Source of the DNA: Ursus arctos
Taxonomy: Eukaryota > Chordata > Mammalia > Carnivora > Ursidae
Direction: 5' to 3'
Assembly (NCBI RefSeq): GCF_023065955.2
Contig: NW_026622985.1
Location: 1,076,001-1,140,000 of the forward strand
DNA: 64,000 bases
The notes below the pieces were generated by a model that saw nothing but the letters and a program-made list of their open reading frames with translations, searched no databases and was not told the origin of the DNA. Below, piece by piece: positions 31,919 to 43,226 of this stretch (its first letter is position 1; each line of letters opens with the position of its first letter). The position numbers and the translations under genes were made by a program.

Positions 31919-32122
31919 TTAGGCAAACCCATAGAGACAGAAAGTAGACTAATGGGGGGAGGGAGGAGTTGAGAATGACTGTTAATGGTCATAGGGCTTC
32001 TTTTTGGGGTTATAAAAAGATTCTGAAATTTGATAGGGGTGATGGTTGCACGTTTTGTAAATATACTGAAAATGACTGAACTGTATACCTTAAAAGGATG
32101 AATTTTATCTCTCAATTAAAAA
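31919..32122 (+). mobile_element. Ancient L1 3'UTR fragment
   Basis: L1M-type 3' end: CCATAGAGACAGAAAGTAGA, GGTGATGGTTGCAC, then CTCAATTAAAA. It sits within minus-strand L1 sequence. Confidence 0.7.
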
Positions 32123-32234
32123 TGTATTTTCTTCAATTATTAAGGCAAGCTTGTTAATTATGTTTCAAATCTTCTATGACCTGATTTTATGTCTCCTTGA
32201 TTTATCAAATACATTTAAATCCATGATCGTCATG

Positions 32235-32336
32235 GGGCACCTGGCTGGCTCAGTCGGAAGAGCATGTGACTTGATCTCGGGGTTTCGTGTTTGAGCCCCA
32301 CATTCGGTATAGAGATTACTAAATTAAAAAAAAAAG
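32235..32336 (+). mobile_element. Short tRNA-derived SINE
   Basis: Short carnivore SINE: GGGGCACCTGGCTGGCTCAG head, a B-box-like GTGTTTGAGCCCC, then GGTATAGAGATTAC and an A-tail. Imperfect flanking repeat CCATGATCGTCATG against TTCATGATCATCATG. Confidence 0.85.
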
Positions 32337-32985
32337 TTCATGATCATCATGATACACACACAAAAGAAACTTCACTGATTACTGTTGGAGAATACTAGTG
32401 AATCAAGTCATTATCTTGAAAAGTGATATGTAAGGAAAACAATCAAACATTTAACCTACTTTTCTCCTATGAACTATACCAGTGGGTAAGTAGATAGAAG
32501 GGGTAGTTTCCTTTCGTGGATGTACTTTAGCTAACAGCTGAAGAAGGAGAGACTGAATTAGAAGTATCACCTTCTCACAACTAGTAATGAATTAAGAGAT
32601 ATAGGCTTTGAATATCTGAATAGTAAATGACAGGTAAATAGAGAGCAAGAGAGAGGAGAGAGAACCATGTATCTCCTTGATGTAGACAGTACCACCTGTG
32701 AAGAATTGAAAAAAGTGGATCAAGTCCTCATTATCAATTTGCAGGAAATACAGAGGACAAAGAAATACGTTAAGCGGCACCTTAGGGATTTAATCAGAAT
32801 AATCCATACTACGGTAAACTCAATCAGATAAAACACTTGGTGTCTTCAACAAGCAAATGCAAAGAAACAAAATACGGGGGTGGTGGTGGTGGTAATAGAT
32901 ATAAGAGACATATCAAACAATCTGAATATGTATGGATCCTAATTCAAATAAACCAATAATAAGTTTATGACATTTATGAGATCAT
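32337..32985. other. Unique sequence
   Basis: No gene seen. A short (GGT)n run lies at 32877-32892. Confidence 0.5.
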
Positions 32986-33290
32986 TGGACAGTTGAACAT
33001 GGACTAGATATTTGATGCTACTGAAGAAATTAATGGTTTCTGAGGTATAAAATTAGTAATGTGGCTATGTTAAAAAGAGTTCTTATCTTTCAGAGATTCA
33101 TACTACACCATTTCTGGTTGAAATGATATAATGACTATGATTTGCTTTAAAATAATGTGGGAGAGGAGAAAGCGGATGATGAAATAAGATCGGCCGTGAT
33201 TTGATGGTTGTTGTAGGTGACTGATGGGTTCACTGTATTATTCTCTCTACTTTGTATATGTGTAAATTTTTAACTAATATTTTTAAAAAA
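32986..33290 (+). repeat. Ancient interspersed repeat, family unassigned
   Basis: GATATTTGATGCTACTGAAG through a TTCTCTCTACTTTGTATATG stretch reads like an old, common mammalian repeat. I cannot name its family with confidence. Confidence 0.4.
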
Positions 33291-33439
33291 TGAAAAACAT
33301 TCTGTATGTAGGAGTCTTACTACTACTCTTTGGCCTGATCATAAGTAACCTTAGTTCCTCTATTCCTCTATTATAGAAAGAAAAATAATGTTTACACCCA
33401 CTTATCATATATATTGTAGTGAATCATAAAATTATTCTT

Positions 33440-33632
33440 TTTTCTTTTTTAAATATTTTATTTATTTATTTGACAGAGACAGCCAGCAGAGAGGGAACAC
33501 AAGCAGGGGGAGTGGGAGAGGAAGAAGCAGGCTCCCAGTGGAGGAGCCTGATGTGGGGCTCGGTCCCAGGACCACGGGATCACGCCCTGAGCCGAAGGCA
33601 GACGCTTAACGACTGAGCCACCCAGGCGCCCC
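33440..33632 (-). mobile_element. Young can-SINE
   Basis: Minus-strand, near full length. Target duplication TCATAAAATTATTCTT at 33424-33439 and 33633-33648, perfect over 16 bp. Confidence 0.96.
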
Positions 33633-33648
33633 TCATAAAATTATTCTT

Positions 33649-34596
33649 GTGATAGTGGCCTTGAAGAGCTCTGTGCCATCTGGAGTAGGCCAGCCAAGTG
33701 ATTTTTATACTTAGGCTTTTCTAATGAGTGACTAAAGATAGCATCCTAGGGACTGCAATTTGCCGTAGATCTTTAGGCTGGAGTCCTGATCAGGTGTTGT
33801 GTGGGCCTCTGAAGACCCTGTCATCCGTCCATGGGAACAGTCAATCCTGCTCTTCATGTCCCTTCCCAGCAAGACCAGCTAGAGTTGAGACCTGGAAAGA
33901 TAACTTTTTGGTGGCCCTTCTTACCCCAGAGTGTCCACCAATTTCTAAACTTTGAAAGGGCTAAGCCTGGGGTTGTGGTCAGCCTCACTGTAAAGAATGA
34001 GCTCGTTAGCACAGCACTGCTTTCAATCAAACTCTCTCTTTCTCCATCCCTTTCTCCTTCTCTCTCCCTCTCTTTCTCAATTGTATTCACACTTCTCCAA
34101 AGTCTTCCTCATAATCTACACTGTTGCATGATGAAATAAAACTTTTAAAAAGATGCCATTGCCTGAGTGTCTCCTTCCTTGCTCCACTTGACTTAAGCAG
34201 AATTAGTTCAGAATGCTGGTTTCATGTCACACTGAACATGTCTGACAGAACCACTGAGTGTTTGAAGGACAGCTCCTCTTAACTTACTGGGAACCCATCC
34301 TTAGGATTGGAATGAATGGGGGGGGAGGGACTATGTGAGAAGTGAGGGGTTTGGCTTTTTCTCTAGGATTAAAGAGTAAGGGGTAAGAAGGAAGGCTATG
34401 GGTGAGACAGATCTCTTGACCCTCATCATGCTTGTTATAAGTTCAACTCCAGCTTTATGATGGGGACAATAGATGCCCTTAGCAGAGAGTTGCCAGGGAT
34501 GAAAGGGTGCTCAGGCGGAGTGTAAGGATGTGAGCTGGCTCTCAAAATTGGAGCTGTCATTCCCTCCCTGGGTCTCAACAACCTGGGGAGAAAACC
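33649..34596. other. Unique sequence
   Basis: About 950 bp with no recognised gene or repeat. A CT-rich (TCTC) stretch lies at 34028-34080. Overlapping frames of 75-102 codons (33728-34139) have no recognised content. Confidence 0.5.
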
Positions 34597-34604
34597 ATTG
34601 TTGA

Positions 34605-34628
34605 TGATCTCTTCTGTTTTTCTTTTCC

Positions 34629-34700
<72 letters not shown>

Positions 34701-34896
34701 TTTCTTATTTTTTCTTTCTTTTTCAGATTTTATTTATTTGTTTGACAGAGAACAGAAACAGGAGGGGCAGCAGGCAGAAAGAGAGGGAGAAACAGGCTTC
34801 CTGCTGAGCAGGAGCCCACTCAGGACTTGACCCCAGGACCCCGGGATCATGACCTGAGGCAAAGGCAGACACTTAACTGACTGAGCCCTCCGGGTG
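34605..34896 (-). mobile_element. can-SINE with expanded (CTTT)n tail
   Basis: Older can-SINE body (34730-34896). Its tail has grown into a long TTTC microsatellite (34629-34704). Flanks TGATCTCTT and TGATCTTTT are a probable target duplication. Confidence 0.85.
34629..34704. repeat. (TTTC)n microsatellite
   Basis: About 19 nearly perfect CTTT units, derived from the SINE A-tail. Confidence 0.95.
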
Positions 34897-35087
34897 CCCA
34901 TGATCTTTTCTTCAGTATAAAGAGTAAACAGGCCATAATTGGCAACTTTTTTCCAGGTGGACACAACTTTATTCAGCTTCTTCAAACTCTCTCTGGAACT
35001 AGAAAGGACTTATTAAACAAGTGAATAAATATATTTTAAATAACTCTTTTAGGGGGCTGAAGGACAAATTTCAGACTGCTCCATACT

Positions 35088-35280
35088 AGGGTTTCCAGAT
35101 TTAGTAATAAAAATATATGATGTCCAGTCAAATTTGAATTTCATATAAATAACACATAATTTTTTAGTATGAGTATGTCTTATGCAATATTTGAAACACA
35201 ATTACAGTAAGAGCTTTTTTGCTGTTCATATGATATTTAAATTTAACTGAATGTCCCATGTTTTATCTGACAGCCCTACC
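35088..35280 (+). mobile_element. Palindromic MITE-like DNA transposon
   Basis: Ends TAGGGTTTCCAGA and TCTGACAGCCCTA are imperfect inverted repeats, and the inner arms (CAAATTTGAATTTCATAT against ATATGATATTTAAATTTAAC) are also mutually inverted. Non-coding. It resembles known old mammalian palindromic DNA transposons, but I do not name the family. Confidence 0.6.
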
Positions 35281-35447
35281 CCATACACAACTTTTCAGTT
35301 TTTTTCAACTTTTTAATTAAATTGTGATCAAGGGATAGAAGAGAGTGTATAGCACAATTTTTTTGGATTGATGAAAAGTGATGGGATATACTCTTGGTTA
35401 AAAATGAGGGAGAACAAGCTGCATTTTTCTTCTTAGAAATTTTTTAA

Positions 35448-35603
35448 CTGGGGCACCTGGGTGACTCAGTCAGTTAAACAGCAGACTCTTGATTTCAGCC
35501 CAGGTCATGATCTCAGGGTCATCACTCGAGTCTTGCATCAGGCTCCACACTGAGCATGGAGCCTGCTTAAGACTCTCTCTCTCTCCCCCTCCAATGAAAA
35601 AAA
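35448..35603 (+). mobile_element. Older can-SINE
   Basis: GGGGCACCTGGGTGACTCAG head, a GGTCATGATCTCAGGGTCAT box, a (CT)n-rich body and a short A-tail. It directly abuts an L1 fragment. Confidence 0.85.
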
Positions 35604-35828
35604 GACAATCTCTTCAACAAATCGTGTTGGGACAATTGGACAGCTATATGCAGAAGAATGAAACTGGGCCACTTTCTTATATCATACACAAAAATAAATT
35701 CAAAATGGATGAAAGACCCAAATGTGAGACAGGAATCCATCAAAATCCTAGAGGAAAACACAGGCAGTAACCTCTTTGACCTCAGTTGCAGCAACTTCTT
35801 GTTAGATAGGTCTCCAAAGGCAAGGGAG
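35604..35828 (+). mobile_element. L1 ORF2 fragment, both ends truncated
   Basis: An internal piece of ORF2 (frame 35658-35990 begins [25 protein letters not shown]). It corresponds to the region at 56540-56650 of the inverted L1 but has no 3'UTR. A 3'-truncated L1 fragment is unusual and may be the remainder of a deleted copy. Confidence 0.8.
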
Positions 35829-36520
35829 TACCTGCTGTCATTTTCACAGTTGTGCTGTAAAAGGGGTGGATCAGACATTCAATTTTCCTATCTGGACCTT
35901 GGCTGGTTACTGTGGAGAATTAAGTGTCTGTCTGAAAAAAAAAGTGACATACCAGTCAGAAATGTACCAGGGAGGTGTGAACATATTTGAAATGTAGTAA
36001 AGATCAGCACAGAATGCAGAACCCAGATGATTAAGGAGAAAAGTCATTTGAAAGATAGTTGTTGGGACCAGACTTCCCTCTCTTAACAAACAGGGTTTCT
36101 AGGAGCCTGGGATCAGCTGACTGGAAGGTGCTGCTACCTTGTCTCTTCCACTTCTCAAATTCATCATTCCTAAGCTCAAATTTGTTCTATCTTCCCACCA
36201 AATTCAGTTCTCACCCTGAAGTCTCTATCTACACGAATGATCCCATATTTACTTGAACAACTGTTTGGGCAAAACACTGAACATGTCTTGGTATTGTGAC
36301 TTGCTGTTCAAGCAGAGACCATCTTGGAGTAGTCGCTCTTCTGATTCCTATAATCAGGCAAGTTTTCAAGTCTTGAGTCATCAACCTTAGTAGAATCTCT
36401 CAAATTTGCCTCATCTACATTTTCACTCTCTTAGTTGTGGCCCTTATTTCAGCTGTTTCTTATGTTTTCTGAACATATTATGCTTCCTTAGGCTGCATAT
36501 TTTCACATTTGCTTTCCTCT
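35829..36520. other. Unique sequence
   Basis: No gene or clear repeat seen. Confidence 0.5.
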
Positions 36521-36780
36521 TTCTTTATCTCTGATTTATTTTAATCCAGTCTTTAAAACTTAATCCAATCTTCAGTGTCTTTGAGAAGCCATCCTTGGTT
36601 TCTCTCTCTCCAATTATGTCCAGTTGCCTGTCCGTGTGTGTCCAACTTATGTGAGCATAACTAATGGAGTATTTAACCCAGTGCACTACAATCATTAATG
36701 TATTTAACAGTCCCTCTTTCTAGACTCTAAACTCCTAGAAGACAGGGGCCTTATTCTGTTTTTCTTTGTATTCATTGGAG
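36521..36780 (+). mobile_element. L2 LINE fragment (probable)
   Basis: A GAGAAGCCATCCTTGG stretch followed by TAGACTCTAAACTCCTAGAAG and ACAGGGGCCTTATTCTG follows the order of the L2 3' region. Diverged. Confidence 0.55.
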
Positions 36781-37022
36781 GTCTTAAGAGGCACTATAAA
36801 CTCCACATGACCAAAATGGAACTCTTTATCTTTTCTTTCAAATCTGGTATTTTTTTCATATTTTCTATCAGTGGGTGGACATGCCATCCAGCAGTAGTTC
36901 AAATTAGAGTCATCTCCATCCATTTTCAAGACCATCATTAATTTATTTTGATTCTAGCTCCAAGATAGATCTTGAATCTCTTCACATCTCTTCACCTCTC
37001 TTGTTACCACATTAGTCTAAAC

Positions 37023-37229
37023 CAGTGGTTCTCAACTGTGGATGATTTTATTTCCAAGGGACATTTGACAATGTGTTGACACAGTTGATTGTCATGACTG
37101 GGGAAGGTGCTGCTGGCATCTACTAGGTGGAGGCCAGGACTGCTTCTAAACATCCTGCAAAACACAGGACAGCCCAACAAAGAAGTAGCTGGGGTAGAAT
37201 GTCAGTAGTGCTGCTGATGAGAAGCTCAG
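37023..37229 (+). mobile_element. MER5A-type hAT DNA transposon
   Basis: CAGTGGTTCTCAACTG left end, GGACATTTGACAATGT, CTGGCATCTACTAGG, CATCCTGCAAAACACAGGAC and a GATGAGAAGCTCAG right end match the non-autonomous MER5A element. The 8-bp flanks GTCTAAAC and CTCTAAAT agree at 6 of 8, the hAT duplication length. Confidence 0.9.
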
Positions 37230-37339
37230 CTCTAAATCAGCACTTCTTACCTGCCCCAGTACATTAGCACAATACCTGACTTCCTGTATATGTTTTTCCA
37301 CATCTCTGTCCTTTCTTCACATGACAGCACACTGACCTT

Positions 37340-37440
37340 TATAAATGCTAATTTTATCATGTCACCATCCTGCTTGAAATCTGAGAGCTTTTAGGATAAA
37401 TCTCAAATTCTTAACATAGTTCACTAACCCTACAGGGTGT
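37340..37440 (+). mobile_element. L2 LINE fragment (probable)
   Basis: TTATCATGTCACCATCCTGC and TTTAGGATAAATCTCAAATTC match the L2 pattern of this region. Separate from the fragment at 36521 because the order is reversed. Confidence 0.55.
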
Positions 37441-37469
37441 AACTTTGCCATGGAAACTAGATTTTGTTT

Positions 37470-37916
37470 GTTTGTTTCAAGTTTTTATTTAAATCCTAGT
37501 TAGTTAACATATAGTGTAATATTAGTTTCTGGTGTAGAATTTAGTGATTCATCACTTAACTATAACAACACTCAGTGCTCATCACAAGTGCCCTCCTTTA
37601 CACCCATCACCCATTTAGCCCATCCCCTGCCAAAAACTTTTTGTTTTTTATTAATTTTATTTTTTTTAAATTTAAATTCAATCAGTTTGTTTTTTATAGT
37701 TAAGAGTCTCTTATGGTTTGTTTCCCTCTCTTTTTTTTTCATTCGCATATGTTCATCTGTTTTGTTTCTTAAATTTCCCTTATGAGTGAAATCGTATGGT
37801 ACTTGTCTTTCTCTAACAGCCTTATTTCACTTAGCATAATACCCTTTAGTTCTATCCACATCATTGCAAATGGCAAGATTTCATTCTTTTTGATGGCTGA
37901 ATAATATTCCATTATC

Positions 37917-37947
<31 letters not shown>

Positions 37948-38212
37948 CTATCTATCATCATATCTTCTTTATCCATTCATCAGTTGATGGACATCTGGGC
38001 TCTTTCCATAGTTTGGCTATTGTTGATAATGCTGTTATAAACATTGGGGTGCATGTGCCCCTTTGAATCTGTATTTTTTTATCCTTTGGATAAATACTTA
38101 GTAGGGCAATTGCTGAGTTGTATGGTTGTTCTATTTTTCACTTTTTGAGGAACCTCCATACTGTTTTCCAGAGCGGCTGCACAAGTTTGCATTCCCACCA
38201 ACAGTGCAAGAG
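37470..38212 (-). mobile_element. Truncated L1 3' end, carnivore type
   Basis: Minus-strand L1 3'UTR (AGTTAACATATAGTGTAATA) into ORF2 C-terminus. An (ATCT)n run lies at 37911-37957. GCTAGATGTTTG at the right end resembles CTAGATTTTG at the left, a possible target duplication. Confidence 0.88.
37911..37957. repeat. (ATCT)n microsatellite
   Basis: TATC/ATCT units inside the L1 where the parent sequence reads ATTCCATTGTATATA. Confidence 0.92.
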
Positions 38213-38424
38213 AGGGAGCTAGATGTTTGGGAAGACCTAGGTTGGAAAGCATGCTGCATTTTCTTTTTGCAGTACTTATAATGATAATTCACTAGTTGTG
38301 TAATTGTTGAAAGTCTGGCTTTTCTGCTAATACATAAGCTGCAAAGGCGGAGTATATCTTCAAAGCCTAGTGTGGTGTTTGTACCTCATAGGCCCACAAA
38401 TGAATGTTAGTGAAGGATGAAACC

Positions 38425-38500
38425 CTTGGCAACTACCTAGCATGGTTTCTAGTGCATAGTAGGCACTCAGTACGTACTTGATGAATTACTGACTACCTAA
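38425..38500 (+). mobile_element. L2/MIR 3' tail fragment
   Basis: AGCATGGTTTCTAGTGCATAG and TAGGCACTCAGTACGTACTTG follow the conserved CORE-to-3' tail of MIR/L2. Confidence 0.6.
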
Positions 38501-38799
38501 ATGTCCTTGAACCTAAATGCTATCCAGCTTGACTAGGTGAGATTTTAAGAGTCTATGTGCAGTTCCTGCCCTCTAATTCAGGTCAAAGACTTGCTCTTTT
38601 GAAAGGTGTTCCTTCATTTTCTTTCAATTTCAAGTTTATTTATAATGACAAGTGAAAGTACTGAAACCACTTGCTCACTACCAGATTGCAGCTGGTGATT
38701 CTCTAAGGCTCTGACTTCAGAAAGTAAATTTAGATACTCCCTGACTCATAAGAAATAATTACAGTTCTCATTGAACAGAAGGTGCGGACAAGACACCTT

Positions 38800-38938
38800 T
38801 GGGCAAGCTGACTTCTCTGAGCCTGTGTCCTCACCTGTAAAGTGAGGGTAATAACAGCACCTCCCACGCAGGGTTGTTGTGAGTGTGAACTGAATTGGCA
38901 CCTGGTAGGTGCTACACAGGCATTTGCCATTACTCTCA
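38800..38938 (+). mobile_element. MIR SINE
   Basis: GGGCAAGCTGACTTCTCTGA, then CACCTGTAAAGTGAGGGTA, then GGGTTGTTGTGAGTG. These are the MIR core in order. Confidence 0.85.
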
Positions 38939-40954
38939 ACTCATATTTTGCAACTTCATTCTCATTTGGGGATTATTAACTTCAAACTAGGGTGCTTGTA
39001 ACCGGAAGCAGGAGACTGAGTCCAGGGTAAATGATGAAATTAAATCAGGGGTCACAAAGTATGCACAGAAAGGGGCCAGGAGGCCAATGTAAAGGGTCAA
39101 GTGAGCCAGGTGGGGATGGGCAAACTGGAAATGCATGGTGCCCCAGGATACCTGGCATCCATGTGGAACCAAAGTCAGAGCTTGCAAATTTTCAAAAGAG
39201 AAAATTCCGATTTTATGTGATGTCTTCAATGTTCCACATTGACAATTAGCTCAAAGTTTTTATAAAAAAAACCCCACCAAAATACAGCTGTCTGAATATA
39301 GGTAACATCTCCTAGTTGGTGACCTTTACTGAGAGAGATTATCTCGTTGCTCTGTAGGTCTGGACCAAAGAAACTTCAGACATCCAGCAGCTGAATTCAC
39401 CAATGATGAGCAGTAGTCTTTCAAGATCACAGGTGTTTGGAATATGTAAGAAGAGCAAAAATGAACAAGTGTTTGCACTTGGTACATCCTACATACTATA
39501 GACTATCATCTTGTGGAATGGTTTAGCAAACAAATCACTTGTCTATACTTGCACAAGCTACAGATAACTAAATTTGACAGTGGATTCAATTAAAAACTAT
39601 ACCAAAGTAGCTTCATTTCCTTTTTGATCCAGTTATAAAATCGAAAGATTGGCAGAATGGTCCACATTGTTACTGAAATTCAGCAAGGCATTTAATCTTT
39701 TTTTCCCCATCATCCCCTTGGATAGGAGGGATATGCAGGTTAAATGATAATGCGATTATGTGTAGGTTTTGAGCACTAATGTCTGATGCTAATTTATTTA
39801 AGGACAGATCTTCCTATTTAGGGCCCAAGTAACACAAGAAAAAATTACAGGGGAAATTGCTCTCCATGAAATCAGATTTTAGAGAGAGATGGAGAAAAAA
39901 ACATAGAAGGGAAAATCAAACCAAAGAGGATGGAAGTGGTGTGGCTGGGATTGTGTGTTACGACCATGTCTCAAGTGGGTCTTCTGCTCTTTCAAAGGGG
40001 TCTTGTATGTCTCATTTTCTAGCTTCTGCCTTTTCTGTTACTTGCAACTACCACCTGGTGGATTCATCCCCAGCACTGGCCCCTCTCATCTTAGACTCCA
40101 AATGAATCCTATCCTGCAAACTTATCAGCAAGTTGTCACCCCTAGATTTGGATCAAGAAGTGCTGTTCCTGTGCCCCCATGACCTTGCCCAACAGAAGCT
40201 CTTCTTAACCTCTGTTTGCAGGATTGGATTTCCACTGGGTTTCCTGTTCTGCTTTTGCTAACTCCTCTTTCAGGGATCAAGCTTTCTCTTTGTGCATTTT
40301 AAATGATTGTAGCCCTTGGGAGAGCTCCCCTGGACCTTGGCTCCTTTCCTATTGCATTTTCAGTTCCTTCCATCACAATCTTTCAAAATAAGATTTCACT
40401 ATCTTCTTTTGGAAATATTAGGACCATCTGTGGCTAAATTCATGGCTACATTGGTCATGTCTTTGGCTTGTGTACCTGGTTTGCCCCTCCAGGGGCAGCA
40501 TTCCTCTGCCTAGGCTCCATCTACCCTCCTGGGAAAGGTCATTTCAGGTCCTGGCTCCGTTTTTCACTCCATCTTTTCCAGGGTGTTATAAGGAAGCTCA
40601 TGTCTTGTATCCCAATCCTGGGATATGACAAACAGAAGGCACAGTATTCACACTGGTAGATTACAGTGAGCTGTGGGACAAAATCAGGATTCAGAAAGAT
40701 CTCAACAAGTAGAAGTTAATAAGACAGTCCTGATCTGGATCCATCTACCTGTTTGCTCAAATGAAGAAGGAGAAATAGGTAGCTTTGGGGGCAATTCCTG
40801 TTAAGAAGACTTTTGGATTTCTAATCCATTTTATTAAAAAGTTGTCTCAGTGTGAGTCATTGGTTTGTGAGGTGACTGCCAAAAAAAGCTAGAATGAGCT
40901 CAGACTGCATTAATACAAGTATAGAAGTTGGAAGGCGGAAAGTGATAGCCCCAC
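38939..40954. other. Unique sequence
   Basis: About 2 kb with no recognised repeat or coding frame. Frames up to 82 codons (39857-40105, 39955-40182, 40316-40513) carry no known motif and have no splice context I can defend. The longest repeat-poor stretch of the centre. Confidence 0.45.
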
Positions 40955-41224
40955 TTTGTTCTGTGCTGGTCAGCCACACCTGGAATAGTGTGTTCACTTT
41001 TGGAAGCCACATGTTCAGAGAACTATAAATAATTTGGAGCTTAGAAGCAAGAGTCAGGATAGTGATGAAATGGAAAATGTGCCAAAATGAGATTTATTGA
41101 AGAACTAGAGAATTTTGGCCTACAGGAGAGAAGGTTTGGAGGCTATAAAATGTGTTTTCAAATGTAATGAAGAGCTACTATGTGGAAAACCTGTTTGTAT
41201 GATCCTAGTTGACACTAGGGTACT
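40955..41224 (+). mobile_element. Ancient L3/CR1-like LINE, left part
   Basis: Reads like an old CR1/L3 3' region: CACACCTGGAATAGTGTGTTCAC, then AGCAAGAGTCAGGATAGTGA, then TGGCCTACAGGAGAGAAGG. It appears to resume at about 41825 after a nested insertion. Confidence 0.65.
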
Positions 41225-41238
41225 TGGGTGGGAGTTTT

Positions 41239-41762
41239 ATTTATTTATTTTTAAAGATTTTATTTATTGAAAATTATCATATAGTTTCCCTCATATGTGG
41301 AATACAAGAAATAACTCAGAAGATCATAAGGTAAGAGAGGGAAAAGTGAATGGGAAGAAATCAGAGACAGAGACAAACCATGAGAGACTCTTGACTCTGC
41401 GAAACAAACTGAGGGTTGTGGAAAGGGAGGCGGGTGGGGGGATGGGCATTAAGGAGGGCACGTGATGTGATGAGCACTGGGTGTTATACGCAACTAATGA
41501 ATCATCGAACACGACATCAAAAATTAATGATGTAGTATATGTTGGCTAATTGAACTTAAATTAAAAAAATAAAGATTTTACTTATTTATTTGACAGAAAG
41601 AGAATGAGAGAGCACAAGCAGGGGGAGTGGCAGAGGGAGAGCGAGAAGCAGGCTCCCCATTAAGCAGGGAGGGAGACTGATGCAGGGTTCGATCCCAGAA
41701 CCCTGGGATCATGACCAGAGCTGAAGGCAGACACTTAACTGACTGAGCCCCCCAGGCATCTC
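41239..41762 (-). mobile_element. can-SINE split by an L1 tail
   Basis: Minus-strand can-SINE with target duplication TGGGTGGGAGTTTT at 41225-41238 and 41763-41776. A young L1 3' end has inserted in its A-tail. Confidence 0.93.
41269..41570 (+). mobile_element. Truncated young L1 3' end inside SINE tail
   Basis: About 300 bp of L1 3'UTR ending in AAATTAAAAAAAT. Target duplication AAAGATTTTATTTATT at 41253-41268 and AAAGATTTTACTTATT at 41571-41586. The SINE A-tail provided the TTTT/AA target. Confidence 0.93.
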
Positions 41763-41824
41763 TGGGTGGGAGTTTTAAAGAAAAACTTTCCAAAGTCAAA
41801 CCAGCCCCCAAATAAAAATGGCTG

Positions 41825-41965
41825 TTTTGCCTCTGCCACTGGAGGTATTTAAGTGCAGATCAGATGACCACTTGGTCAGGATGTGGTAGAGAAGAGTCAA
41901 ACACCAGGAGCCTTTGGGGTTAGGTGACCTTTACAAGTCCCTTCAAACTCAGGAATTTTGTGACT
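41825..41965 (+). mobile_element. Ancient L3/CR1-like LINE, right part
   Basis: CACTGGAGGTATTTAAGTG, then GGTTAGGTGACCTTTACAAG and CCCTTCAAACTCAGGAATT: the conserved 3' terminal pattern of these elements. Confidence 0.65.
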
Positions 41966-42082
41966 CTAGGTATGTCTTTAAAGCCAGACCTCCATTTGAA
42001 GAGAAGGAATATATAAAGGAACTCATACTTAATAAATGTCAACTCTACAAAGATATTTCAAATAAATTACTCCATTTATTAT

Positions 42083-42176
42083 TTTTAAGTAATCTCTAAA
42101 CCCAAAGTAGGGCTGGAATTTACAATCCCAAGATCAAGAGTCACATGCTTTACTGACTGAGCCAGGCAGGAACCCC
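42083..42176 (-). mobile_element. Short tRNA-derived SINE
   Basis: Minus-strand short SINE. Target duplication AAATTACTCCATTTATTAT at 42064-42082 against AATTACTTCATTTATTAT at 42177-42194. Confidence 0.88.
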
Positions 42177-42307
42177 AATTACTTCATTTATTATGCACGA
42201 CAATCCCATGGGATAGATATTGTTATTCTAATTTTCAGAGGTGGATATTGTGGTTAAAGAGATTAAATATTTTGCTTCAGATCACACATATAAGAAAGGT
42301 CCGATTG

Positions 42308-42416
42308 GAGTGCCTGGCTGGCTAAGTATGTGTAACACATGACTCTTGATCTCAGGGTCATGGTTCAAGCCCCACAATGAGTATAGAGATTACTTAAAAA
42401 TAAAAATCTTTAAAAA
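42308..42416 (+). mobile_element. Short tRNA-derived SINE
   Basis: GTGCCTGGCTGGCTAAGTATG head, GGTTCAAGCCCCAC B-box, AGTATAGAGATTACTTAAAA and an A-tail. The target duplication is unclear. Confidence 0.82.
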
Positions 42417-42569
42417 GGCGTGCGGGGAGAAAGGTGTTTGAGCCTAGGTTTTTAGGACTCAAAAGTTTGTACTTGTTCTATGAAAGAATTCAATTCAGAA
42501 AACTTCTCAGACGTTGAAGCTTTATGAAGGTAGTTCTGTAGACTTTCACACTGAAAGATGGTATGAAGG

Positions 42570-42605
42570 AAATAGCCCTATCCTGGAATGCAGGAGAGAT
42601 GGTAT
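42570..42605 (+). mobile_element. MIR3-like fragment, left of solo LTR
   Basis: CCTGGAATGCAGGAGAGATGGTAT is consistent with the MIR3 head. The rest lies right of the LTR at 43321-43440. Confidence 0.4.
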
Positions 42606-43149
42606 TGATGAGGGAACGGAAGGCAAACTGAGGACAAAGCAGAAGCTGACACCCTGTAATCCCCCCCCCCCTGGATTTATGCAACATTCCTCAGGCACTC
42701 CTGGCTGCCCTGAAGGACAAAGAAAGTCCTTGCTACCTACAGCCCATTGACAAGTCCTTGACACAGGCACGGTGACATTCCTCTGGGAATTCAGCTGCAT
42801 GTCGCCGATGTTAATACTTGGCTAAGGGCAAAAGGCAGTCCTAGCCTGACCCCCTCCCCTCCACTAAGTTCCTGTAAGTCTACTTTAGATCCTGTAAGTC
42901 TACTTTAACGTATAAAAATTCCTTTGGAAACTTCCTTTATCTCTAACCCCCCAAGATACGTGTTGGCAATCATCCCCCAAGCATATGGCCCACCAATATA
43001 CATCTGAAGGGTCTCATGACTAAGGTTTTATTAGACAATAATAAATGACCCTTTCCCAACAGTAGCTAGCCCCCTCAAGGTCCTGGAGACCTTGCTCCCA
43101 AAATTCTTCAGAGACTTACGCTACCCCTAGCCCCCTCCCCACTTGAGGG

Positions 43150-43158
43150 TATAAAATA
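43150..43158 (+). promoter_or_regulatory. LTR TATA box
   Basis: TATAAAATA in U3, about 65-70 bp before the polyadenylation signal. Intact by sequence; activity unknown. Confidence 0.7.
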
Positions 43159-43220
43159 GGCCATTCCTCAAACCCCAGGGCAGTATCTCCTTCTGCCCAT
43201 GGGTCCTGTCCCCGTGCTTT

Positions 43221-43226
43221 AATAAA
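43221..43226 (+). promoter_or_regulatory. LTR polyadenylation signal
   Basis: AATAAA in the R region, in the family context CTTTAATAAACCACC. Confidence 0.75.

Noticed and set aside
33728..34139. Overlapping plus frames of 75 and 102 codons
   Set aside because: The longer one includes a CT-rich low-complexity stretch giving a Ser/Leu run. No motif.
39857..40659. Cluster of short plus-strand frames
   Set aside because: 63 to 82 codons each, different phases, no recognised content.
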